Below are positions 23,801 to 34,700 of a stretch of 64,000 nt of DNA, piece after piece. Every line of letters begins with the position of its first letter. The first letter of the stretch is position 1. Origin of the DNA: Ectocarpus siliculosus. Taxonomy: Eukaryota; Sar; Phaeophyceae; Ectocarpales; Ectocarpaceae. The position numbers and the translations under genes are program-made. The notes beneath the pieces were generated by a model. It ran no database searches and was not told where the DNA came from. It saw nothing but the letters and a program-made list of their open reading frames with translations. The stretch is taken from positions 6,650,832 through 6,714,831 of the forward strand of contig FN649751.1 in the NCBI GenBank assembly GCA_000310025.1, in the 5' to 3' direction.

Positions 23801-26800
23801 GCATCGAATTCATTCTGAATCTTGCGCAATGCCAGGGACAGCGATAGCGATCACGTACCGGATAGAAGAGTCTTCATGATCACCTTGCCGCTGACGTCAT
23901 TTCGCAATACCGCTCCGTTAGAGGACATGAGCAGGTTCACCGACTCCAGGACATCAATATACACCTTCTCAACCATACAGTACACATGACCATCCAGCCA
24001 AAACGTGCGAGAACAACGAGTCAGATAGGTTAAACACAGGTACAGTAGACAAGTACACCGACGAGCAGACGAACTAGATAGCAGGCAGACACAAAGGGCC
24101 ACAGCCTTGAACTCATCAACATCAGTGAAGGGGAGAGGTTGAGCCGAACTTGAATATAAGTAGCTCGGGTGTATGCATCCACAGTTCTGGTTGAGTGTCG
24201 ACAATTCTCGGCGAGCTTGTTAAGTTTTCTCCCCAGTCTGGGATTTCCAGCAATCGAGAACAGAACCAGGCGGGACAAAACGGTCATGGCCTAGCACGCG
24301 CGGCATTTGGGCCAGTCTTCGAACAACATGTTGGACGGAAAAATCAACTTGTTATGAACAAAAGTCGGAAAATGTCTCCTTGATATTAGTTCCGAGATTG
24401 CCTCTTCCCTTTGGTTTCTGTAAGGAAGCGGCGCNNNNNNNNNNNNNNNNNNNNNNNNNNNNNNNNNNNNNNNNNNNNNNNNNNNNNNNNNNNNNNNNNN
24501 NNNNNNNNNNNNNNNNNNNNNNNNNNNNNNNNNNCTTTGGTTTCTGTAACGATGCGCCTCCTCGTCTATGACTCGTTTAAGACCTGCCACTCTCTTGCGG
24601 GAAGAACAAAAAAAAAAAAATGAAGAAGCACAAGCTCATGCCATTCGAACTCCTCTGATAGTGGCATCACACATGCACGGACAATCTATCACCTCGTTTT
24701 TTCTGTGCCGGATCCCCTCTCGTCTCCAGTCGATCGCCCCCGTGATCTGGCTCGTTAGTTGGCCGCTCTCCTGCGGGTCTCCGTCGAGTGATCGTATCGT
24801 GCCCAGGTTGATGTAAGTGCGAAGCACGTCAATGGACAGGATCTGAGGGTAGCCGTAGTCCATCGTCTCTGTTACTCGTAACACGCACGCCCGGAGTTGA
24901 ATGGGAGTTAAGGTAAAAAGCTGCTATCGTCGTCGTCGCTTCACATCGAGTCAAGGACACTATTGGCATCTGCAAACCAAGATCACACTCTATCGCTCTG
25001 GCCGAACGCAAAACAAGAGCTTTTGTGAAATGCGAGTGAAAAAAACGCCTCTGGGCCAGACTTACTGTAAATCAAATCGGGGGCCTGAAAGACACGCCCG
25101 AGAAAAAGAAGAAGAGGGAATCCCGGGTTTGGGACAACGACACCGGTAGCCAATCCAGGGGGGGGGGGGGGGGGGGCGAAACACGGCTGATACGGTAGCG
25201 TCAAAACACACAACGTCGAGAGAGGGGAGAGGCACCGGGCGAAGGACACACAAAACAGCTGGTAAAGCGAGGACGAGTATCTATGCAGCCACGACGTTGC
25301 TCACGTACGTGCGTGCACACACAGCCGTAGCAGCACGCCCGATTGTTTTTGCTTAACCTCTGTAGACCCTTGCCCTCCTCCTCCTCCTACTCCAAGATTC
25401 AATACATCCTCATGGATGCTCGCCCCCCATCCCGTTCCGTTCCATACTACCCTTCTCAGCTCGCCCTCACCGTCCATGAGCTCAAGGATGAGGGTCATGT
25501 TGTTGCGGAGAGTGTCCTCGTCGAAATCTCTCTTGAAGTACGCCTTGAAGATCCTGATCTTCTGGTAGAGGAACTCGAACACCATGGCGGGGTTCACGTT
25601 GCCCCGCGTGACGGCTACCAGGTATAGGTTGAGGTGTCGCGTGTAGAGGAAGGTGTTGCCGTCCAACTGTGCGATGCCATTTTGTTGCAGTGTCAGTGTC
25701 AGTGCCCGTTCGTTCCGTCAAAGAGCACCAATTTTTACCATACGAGCAACCGACAAATAGATAATCAACCGACGACAATACCCAAGGGACACATACATGA
25801 TTATGGCGAGTGTGGGGTTACATGCATATCAGCACTTTTTTGTCACAACATCGCAAGAGGGATGACGTGCGACAGTATTGTGTGAGCGAGGCACCATGAA
25901 TGAAGCAATTCCTTCGTCGTGCCTTCTGCATCCTGCCTTCTGCCACCACGCTCTTGGAGGGTCTGAGCCTACAAAGTACCCGCAGGAAGAGGGCTGCTCT
26001 GTAGGGGGTTCTGTGCTGGTCCCAACAGTACTCAAGAGATTTTCCTCTTGGTCCGCTTCGGTTGCTTCAAGCCCTAGATCTCCGCACCTGCACTTGTCAG
26101 CCTTGGATCCCTTGGAACACATCTCTCTCACACAACCAGCACAAATGAAACGCAAAATCAGAACCGCTCCACGCACGTCCGCCATCAACCCCCTCTCCCT
26201 CTCCCTCTCCCTACCCCTCTCCCTACCACCGCAGCAAAAAAACAGCTCTCGTTGCTACATGCTATTCGCAATCGTTTTCGGTCCCCCATTTACAGCAGTA
26301 CTTCTTGTTCTTGACCTCGTGGTGTTGACGAGGAGACAGAGACAGACTCACCAACATGATGGGCGCCGAAGAACCGGTCTCCTTGGATGCGATGACCTGA
26401 AGCCGAAACGCGTCGGCAGCCGCTCTCGTAACATCATCTCTGAAAATCCGACGAAAATCCGACGAAAATCCGACGGAAATCCGACGGCAGTATGTAGCGG
26501 TTGGTTGCATCGAGGTTTTAGAAGAAGGAAGCGGGACTGGGTGAGGATCTCTTCGGAATACGTACGGACTAGCCGACTCCAGCTGGGTTCCTGGGGTGGG
26601 GGCTGCTGTGATCCCCAAGTTCAGGAGAGATGAAGAAAATACCACGCGCCAGATACTAGGTTCAAGCAGATCGACGGTGGCTCTTCTTGTCTCCTTTGCG
26701 TTGGGTGTTTATTCGCTGGCCCTTCGCGTGCCGAACTGCTGTTCAACTATTCGTTGGCTGTTGCTCACGAGGAAACGGACAACGAGAAGTTGAGTTCAAT

Positions 26801-27619
26801 TGAGTCCCCCAACTTCAGCACTGCTGTATCATGTCGGGAGATCGAGCGCCAACGGCTTCGCTACGAGTGCGCACGCCGGGGTGACACCGAAGGTGTCGCA
26901 GGGAGACAGCCCGGTACACGATGGCGCAACACCATTAGGTCTGTTTCTTGGGTTGTTTTGTACATCCAGTGGGATGGAGTTGCAAGATGAACCCGCTCTT
27001 TTCGGCCGTCATTCGTTCGCATACCAGTACATGTACATCAGAAGTACATACGCATACCATGGGTGATCCTCTCATGACCGGACTCTCTTCAACGCTGGAG
27101 GTGACGACGAGTATCAGGTATTCCACACCAGGAAGGCGGTGCACAAAGCATCAAGTTGTCAAGACCTTGGAAACATGTACCTGGTCAGGAGAGATCTCTC
27201 CAAAGTCATGGAACACACTACCCTTTCTCCGCATGCCGTATGTAGCATGTACCGGTGTCGTCGGTTCATCCACGACTGGCTTTATTCCACATACCACACC
27301 GTGTGGGTAGGGTGTTATCTTCCGTCAACATCAAGAATGCTTTGGCACCGCCTCGTTGTGCCTTCCACCAACTCGTAGATTTCGAGGGTGCATGGTTCGC
27401 TACTCGATGTGCAACAGCAGTGGCAGTGCTTAGCCTGTATCTCCCTCCATCCCTCCGTCAGAAGATCATCCGAAGGCCCTCGTTCTAACTGCTTCGGAAG
27501 AACACAACCGCCGATGTTGTTTGAGAATTCAGAGAAGTGCGTCCACATCGCGCTTACCTGTAGAATCGGCTGATCACAATCTCGCCCTTGCGGTTTATGA
27601 TCAGAATTGCCGAGATCAT
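20814..27619 (-). CDS. AP2M1: AP-2 complex subunit mu (clathrin adaptor medium chain)
   Basis: Medium chain of the AP-2 adaptor, which binds YxxPhi cargo signals and PI(4,5)P2 at the plasma membrane during clathrin endocytosis. Nine exons join in phase to 431 codons, close to the usual 435: 27558-27619, 26352-26439, 25471-25666, 24693-24868, 23859-23964, 23247-23442, 22593-22734, 21655-21846, 20814-20951. All introns are GT-AG. The start is the ATG of [21 protein letters not shown]. Residues 1-140 form the longin-like domain; from about 170 on is the mu homology domain. Asp178 (IDVLES) and Trp417 (RWVRYI) match the human cargo-pocket residues Asp176 and Trp421. Thr158 (QITG) matches the AAK1-phosphorylated Thr156. 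The motif DYGYPQ and overall colinearity favour AP-2 over AP-1. A 100-base assembly gap lies in intron 4. Confidence 0.95.
22060..22138 (-). mobile_element. SINE 3'-end fragment in an AP-2 mu intron
   Basis: On the minus strand the unit reads ...GTTTAATGTGAAGAC followed by an AAC/AAAAAC tail. The 43 bases at 22096-22138 are identical to 19279-19321. It sits in the seventh intron of the AP-2 mu gene, in the same sense as that gene. Confidence 0.55.
24435..24534. other. Assembly gap (100 N)
   Basis: One hundred unresolved bases lie in the fourth AP-2 mu intron. Both edges carry CTTTGGTTTCTGTAA (24409-24423 and 24535-24549). The gap therefore probably hides a tandem or duplicated sequence, and its true length is unknown. 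No coding sequence is lost, because the exons on either side join in phase. Confidence 0.95.
25158..25176 (+). repeat. G homopolymer, 19 bases
   Basis: A run of 19 G lies in the third AP-2 mu intron, so it is a C run in the transcript. It is likely length-variable and error-prone in sequencing. Confidence 0.9.
26443..26490 (+). repeat. 12-bp tandem repeat forming the exon 2 acceptor tract of AP-2 mu
   Basis: About four copies of AAAATCCGACGA stand directly upstream of the second AP-2 mu exon. In the transcript they read TCGTCGGATTTT, so the repeat itself supplies the pyrimidine-rich tract before CAG|A. Confidence 0.8.
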
Positions 27620-28704
27620 GGCTCCTCAAACCCAGAGACAGACAAACGGACAGAGAGTAGACCCTCTCTCTCCAGTCTATCGCAAAGACCAAGCAAGCTG
27701 GTTATTAGCACAGCGTCAAGCAGTTGATCGGTTTCGAGGGGGTTCAGCAAAGGAGATACATCACCCCCCCCATCTCCGCTTGGCATACATAAATTTGCCT
27801 GTGCGTGTGACACCCAGAGTCCAGCGCCACCCGGTGTCGGCAGCAGCTTGGCTTGGCCTCACAGGCACACGGGCTCTCTCGATGGCTTCGGCAGCGATGC
27901 TAGGGCATTACAGGTGAGAGTGAAGCGCCCTGCGTTCGTGTTTTGGTGGTTTTCGGGAAGGATGGACCGGAGAACATCATCGTCAAAATGCAGTGTGGCG
28001 TGTTCTTGGCTACTCTTGGAGTCTGTTGTAAGTGCATTGTTCTGTCTTGTGACTGCTCTCTTGCTGGCGTAGGGCCTACATACCTCTTCCCTTGCGTTCG
28101 CTCCCTTCCACATCCGCGTTATGACCGCCACAGCTTCTACTGCTTGAAAATTCACTGGCTGGAAGGTGTTGCAGTGCAAGGTCATGTTGGAATCGAACAT
28201 AGACTACAGCAGTAGCTCATCCTTATCCGTCGATGCGGCGCAATACCTCTTCCCTATGCATACCTCCCTTTACATCAATTGGGTTTGCTGTGCTGCTATG
28301 CTGCTATGCTTCACTGCTGTGCTGCTGCTGTGAAGCTGCGAAGAACATCATCTGCAGACAACAACAGACAAGGCATACAAGCACCGCAAAATTGAAAACC
28401 ATGCTGACAAGATGCGCCCACCACCCACAGCCCGCGACCAGGGCATCTCGCAACTCTCTCTGAACACGGACCAAAATTGTACGTATGCATGTGAAACGTG
28501 AAGCCTCTCGTCGCTTGCTGCCGAAGTGGGACGGCCCAGTGTTCCTTCGTAATTTATTGACTTTGCACTACTGTACCCTTGCTCGTCTCCCGCAACGCCA
28601 TCTTGCACTCCCGCTTCATCTCCCATAGCGACGACGATAGCGATGGCCAAGAGCGTCCCGCAGCAGCCACCACGGCCGCTGCGGCGGCTGGCAGCGGAGC
28701 GCGC
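27620..28704. promoter_or_regulatory. Shared head-to-head promoter interval of AP-2 mu and VPS51
   Basis: The two start codons face away from each other across about 1.1 kb, so this interval must hold both 5' UTRs and promoters. No clear TATA box could be assigned. It has one exact TACAGCAGTA at 28205-28214 and a run of GCTGCTATGCTGCT-like words near 28.29-28.33 kb. A good acceptor-like site (CATCTCCCATAG at 28617-28628) suggests that VPS51 may have an upstream exon inside this interval. Confidence 0.6.
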
Positions 28705-31700
28705 ATGAAGGAGCTCCTGGCGAGCTACTACGGCATGCAGCAGCAGGAGCGGAGCGGCGCCAACATGTCCTCGGACGTGGAGAGCACCTACTTCGAGGCG
28801 AAGCGGTATGTGGCCGGCCTGCTCAAGAATGACAAGGTCGAGACGCTACTAAGGAAGGACGATGAGATGGTGAGGATAACGAGATATTGAGCATGGAGCA
28901 GAGCGAAGCAGCAATGTAGAGGTTTCTTCCCAATAGGCGACGGGGGGAAGGGGTATGTGCAGGGAGCGAGATACAATCGGTGTGCATAGACGGAGAGAGA
29001 GGGCGAAGAGAAAGGAATAGCCATCGACACGCCGGGTTCACCTTCAGGTTATCCCCTTCTACTTACCCAATCACCGTGAGCTCGTTGTTTCGTTGTTTCC
29101 CTCTTTTGCTGTGTGCCGTCTGTATTGTCTTCCGCGACATGATGAACCTCGAGCACCCTCGACGCAAGCGTTAGGGTTTGTATATTGCAGCAAGCAGCCA
29201 CTTAGATCTCGATTCCCAGACACCACGTAAGTAGACCTTTTGATGAGAGTCGCTCAGCTTCTGAAGTGAAGCTCTTGTCTGCCAGCTAGAGTACGAACGA
29301 CGCCCTTCCCTGCCTTGGTTTCAGGGGAATAAATAGTTGATACGGGCCGAAATGCCAACTTAGTCCTACAATATGTTCTGACGAGAGCAAATATCCATAT
29401 CCCGCGCTTGTGCACTATTGCCAGATCTAGAGCCGCAATGCGCCGGTTATGTTGTTTTGGCCCCTCAATCCAGGTCCGAGAGGTGAAGAAGCTCGACTCC
29501 GACATGCAGATGCTGGTGTACGAGAACTACAACAAGTTCATCAGCGCCACAGACACCATCCGCAAGATGGCGCAGAACGTGGAGGGCATGGAGACGGAGA
29601 TGTCGGACCTGAAGAGCAGCATGGAGCGAATCGCGGAGAGCAGCGCAACGGTCAACACGTCCCTCGAGGGTGAGAGCAGGAGAGGGGGAGCGCAGATAGC
29701 AGTACGGGGCGTAGGGGCCCCGGAGATGTCTACGAAAACAATCGAAGGGAAAAGTGGGAGGGCAGGGTTAAGGAGAGGGAGAGGAAGATAGAGGAGAGAG
29801 CGGCGGGAGGGGGTAGGGGAGCGAGCATGTGGTGTTTTCTTTCATTCGACAAGCATATCCAGGCAGTCCACCTAAAATGTGCAACTTCTGGTGCATATCG
29901 CTCCCCTCACTGCCTACCGCTGCAGCCAACTTTCGTCTACCGGTAGCATCTATTCGAATCATGCCTCCTTGCCCCACGCTGCCGTAAACGCGCATCAACC
30001 CTACCACGCACACAGGCAACCGGTCGAAGATGGACAAGCTGGTGCGCGTGAGGCGGCTCCTTCAGCGGCTAGACTTCTTGTTTCAGTTGCCGCAAAGGCT
30101 GGAAGAGGCCGTCCAAGAGGGGCAGTACGCCAAAGCGATCAGGTATATATTGTTGGCGTTGTGCTTTGGAGGAGGGGTGGTATGGTGTGGTGATTGGACG
30201 GGGCAATGGCAGAAGGCGCCTTGCGGGGTAATAGCCCCAAGCAAGGTGGCGTTGTTACTGGTGGAGAGTTGGGGTACGGGCACGGAAAAATCAAGAGAGT
30301 GAGCCGGAACGGGTATTGTTTTCCTGCGCAAGATGCGCAAGGCTAGCTGGAGGCAGAAACGCCTTAGCGGGGTGTGGCACGCAAAAGTCGCTGTTCCCGT
30401 CAGTGTTAAGGTATGGTTCCCGGAAATTTCTCAGTACAGTATTAGGAGAGTGGCCACAGCAGTACAGGTTTGGCCGTTTCTTTCGGCGAGCACTGCTCTT
30501 GTCCTTTGTTCACCCGGTGGCGTGGGGCTCCTCGCAAAATGCGTGAATGGTCGCTGTCCCAAGCCGTCGGACGGAGGTACGAGTTAAACCGCCCGTAGTC
30601 GCTCCATTCCCCATCGCCCCTTTCTTCTGCTGCAGCCCTTCTATCCCATCCGCGGCATGATGATGACGTGTGCATCTCCCATGTGCTACAGGTACTTTTC
30701 CATGACAAAGGATATTCTACACAAGCACTCGCATGTGTCTTCCTTTGGCGCTATCCAAAGAGACTGCGAGGATACCGTCAGGCGCTTGCAGGATAAGCTC
30801 CAGGAGGAGGTCAACAGCTCGGTAGGTTGGTTGTTGATTGTTGGTTGTTGTTGAGATAACAAACATAATTAAATTACATCGCCGAAGGCAATCATGGAGT
30901 GAGACACGCACTATTGTAGACAGGAACACACACGCGATTGAATCCAAACAAACTCGTGTTACCCCCCCCCCCCCCCCTATCCTGACAATTAAACCCACCC
31001 CCCCCCTCCCCTCCCCACAACCATCAGGACGTCAGCAGAGACACTCTCGTGTCGCACGCCGATCTCCTACTGCAGCTGGGTGTAGATCCGGCGGGACTGA
31101 AGGAGCGATACCTCGACGCGCACCGTCGCCAGCTAGAGGCGTTCTTGTTGGCTTCGACGGGAGCTCTGGTGGAGGATAGGTCTGTCAGCCTCGACGCTTG
31201 CCTCGGAAAGCTGGCCGAAGGCTTCTTGCCGATGCTGCTAAGGTATGTGGGTGTGCGGTTGTATGCCATTTGGGCGGTCCATGATACCTGGTGCATACAA
31301 TAACGCTCTCATCGTTCATTGCTATACTAGAACAATCGCAACACTGTTTCCCAGAGTCGGTTGAACTGTGAACATGTGGTATTTGTTTTTTGGCCTTTTA
31401 TAGGTGGTACCAGGCGTACCGACTCTGTGCCAGATTTTTCTTGTGGTTTTAAGTCGGAGACGGTGACTTTTCGGGCTGGGGATGGTCTCTACGGTGTTAG
31501 AAGCACAAGTGCCACACCCTAGCGTTTGGTATCCAATGCCCCTCGCCTCAGTCTTAGTCTCTGTCTTGGTCTTCTCTCCCTGCCTGTACCCCCTTTCTGT
31601 TCTGTCTCTCTGCCTCTCTGTCTCTGTCTCTGTCTCTGTCTCTGTCTCGATCTCTATCTCTGTCTGTCTCTCTCTCGGTCTGTCTCTCCGTCTGTCTCTC

Positions 31701-34700
31701 TCTCTATGTTCCCCTCTCTGCGTACATATGTATCTCTATCTCTGTCCCTCTCTGTCCATCAGAACGGTCCAGCTTTACGACCAGCTCTTCGAGCGTACCG
31801 GAGCATTGCCAACACCATCAGCGTCGTCGACTCCAGCACCACCAACCGCAGCACAAGCCCCACCCGAGACAAAGCAGCAAGGGCAGCAGAAGGAGGATGA
31901 CACTGCTACCACCGCTGTCGCCAAGAAGACGCACACGGGGCTCATCGCCCTGGTCCAGGCTAGCGTAGGCAGGTTCTTCGACCTCTTGTACGCCAAGGTG
32001 GATCAGTCCCTCGACGCCAACAGCAGCAACCCCCAACCTCGGTCGCACGTGCCTTCAGAGGCTGGCGCGGGAGCAGCGGGCAAGAAGAGCGAAGGCCGGC
32101 AGCAGGGTGGTGGGGGAGAAGGGACCGCAGCGGAAGGAGGAGGGGGAGGAGGGGATCTGGACCCAGTGGCCTTGGGAGGGGTTGTGGCGGCCGTGCAGCA
32201 GCTCGTGACCGACATCGAGACCGTCGATCCTCACGTGCCCCAGGTAAGGGAAGGAATCAAAGGGAGAGAAGGGGGGCGAGATAGCCGGGAAAGCAACAGC
32301 GCCAGTAGCGGAGACCGCCATCACAACGGCATTCCTCCACGGTAGTAGAGGTACCATGGTTACGCATGGCCAAAGTTTGGATTATGCAGGTGGGAGCGGA
32401 TGAAAAGAGTGAGGTGTGTCTGTCGATTTTGGTTTCGAAGAAAGAGCGCAGTTTTTCTCTTGTTGGTTTGCTCTAGGTAGCGGTGAAGTTGTTGCACACA
32501 CACGTACATGCACATGAAGACAGTGCTCTGGCTGGACCTCATGTATCCCCACCCCCAACTTACCACCGAATATTGTTTGGGTGTTTGGACATGTTGTCTC
32601 AAACAGGTGCAACTAGCGCGGAGAGCGAAGGAGTTCGCGCAAGAGTTCAAGAGAGGGCAGGTACAGTAGTAGGCCAAGACCAGACAGAGACACCCGGTGT
32701 CCTTTGCGGGTACAGTAACGTCGGCTCTTGCTCTTACGTCTCTGCCGGAGACAGCTGGTTTTGTGGCTGTCGTGCCAACTGAGCTGCTGCTGTAGCGTGC
32801 ATCGAGTTTGATGGTGTGCATTTCTGTTGTAGTTGGTGCGTCTCTTTCCCCAGTTGCATGCACCCGTGCTTGCTTGGAAGTGTACGGGTTCTCGTACTGG
32901 TACCGTCTTGTCGACAACATGTTTCCTGACCGCACGCTTACTTCTGTCCCAATACTGTACTTGTCGGAGTACCTGTCGGCATCGACAGTACGACTGTAGC
33001 TGCAGAAACCAGCTCTCTCTCTCTTTCTCCCTCTCTCTCTCTGTATGTCTCTCTCGCTTTGTCTGCACGTGTTTTCGGGGAAACGGCACGCGGGGGAAAT
33101 GTTAACGTGTAAAGCGAGATCGCGACTGCTGCACATCCGTCTCGAGGGCAGCGTATTACAGGTTACGGGTGTCTGCCTCACCCTCTCTCTCTCACTCCCT
33201 CTCCCCCCCTCTCTCTTGGGTTTCGATTAGATGTCTCTCCTTGCTTTCTCTCCTCGATGTCTCGCATGCCTTGTGCCTGTCTCTCTTGCTCACCCCCCCC
33301 CCAACCCCATCCACGCGACACTCTCACTGACACCCGTCTGCTTTTTCCTTGTCATCGCGACATTCCTTTACCACCAAAGGTCCGGCGGGCTTTCCGAGTG
33401 CTCTGCCGCACTTCTCTCTCCGTCACTACCTCGATGGTCAACGCCGTCCGAGCTGGAACTCCTCCTGAAGACGTTCTCGCCGATGGCCTAGACACCGGGC
33501 ACCCTGGCGCAGCGGGCGGGGGGATGACCGGCGCAAGCGGCAGACACGGTGGTAGCAGCTCGGTCTCTGGAGGGGGTAGAAATAGGCGGGCGGGAGGCAG
33601 CGGGGAGGGGGGGCGGTATCCCGCATTGGTGGACCGCGCTCTGGGGACTCTGATGAAGGCGAGACAGACGGACAGACGAGTTATATTCGGTCGGTAGTTG
33701 GTCGCACTTTCTGTGTTGCAGACTATGTAGAAGGGAGGTACGACTTCCAACATGACGGGTTTATTTGGTTGGTATGCGGTAACTTGTCCTCGAGATTTTG
33801 GAAACATTCGCTTGGGTTTTCATGGTTGAGTGTGGGATTCAATTTTGTTCTGCAGTACATATGTCTTGTCTTCTGTTGCCCACTTGTACCTGACCTGCCT
33901 CTGCAACCGCTTCCGCACGTTCTGGTCGTCGTCATTTTCGTCGTTTCGCTTCGTCATTTTCGTCGTTTCGTTTCGTCATTTTCGTCGTTTCGTTTCGTCA
34001 TTGTCGTCGTTTCGTTTCGTCACGCGTTCCTTTGTTTCGCGTTTTTGGCAGCGAGCGGACGAGATCGTATCGGGCTTGCGGCCCCTGTCGCGCCTCGACT
34101 CTTCTCCGGGACCGTTGGCTGAGGAGCTGAGGTTCGGCCTGTGGGGGGTCGTGCTCTGGCTCGCCTCTGCTTTTGGCATCGTTGCGGGTAAGGAGAGCAG
34201 ACGACAGGAGAGACAGCAGTTCCTCGTGGTGCACCATGCGTGCATGCGGAGATACGTAGGAGGGAGTTTTCTGTTTTCCCTCCGTAGGATCCGGTGTTTG
34301 TTTGGGGCACCCAGTAGGTCTTGCACAAGACTTGTGTCGGTATCTCCTGGTTCGACGGTACCCATTGGACGACGCTGAAGCAGACGTCGCGTCTCCACTC
34401 TTTGTTCCGTTATGGTGGTCATACCCACGCTGCAATGTTTCTTTTGCTACTGCGAATGCTACTGCAGCGCTATTGTACAATACGTGATCGTTTTGTACGA
34501 GTCCACGGGACACTCTCGCCAAACCAAAAGCCAAACATGCAAAAAAAAATGTTTCTTTCTTTTACAACATTCAGGAGTTACCGGCGGTGCGTCGTCCTGC
34601 GACAGCCTGCCTCCCGCAGAGGGCCGGGAGTACAACAAAGCTTTGGAGGAGGAGTGGGGAAATCGAGCGGTCTCGGCGCTCAGGGAACCCCTGCCCTCGC

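Noticed and set aside
31482-31760. A Leu/Ser/Val-rich extension of VPS51 exon 6 upstream of 31763
   Set aside because: It is the translated TCTCTG microsatellite of the intron. The acceptor CCATCAG at 31762 and phase with exon 5 set the true exon start.
33119-33165. An extra VPS51 exon reading ARSRLLHIRLEGSVLQ
   Set aside because: Its length of 47 bases would break the phase between exons 7 and 8, which already join directly and align with human VPS51.
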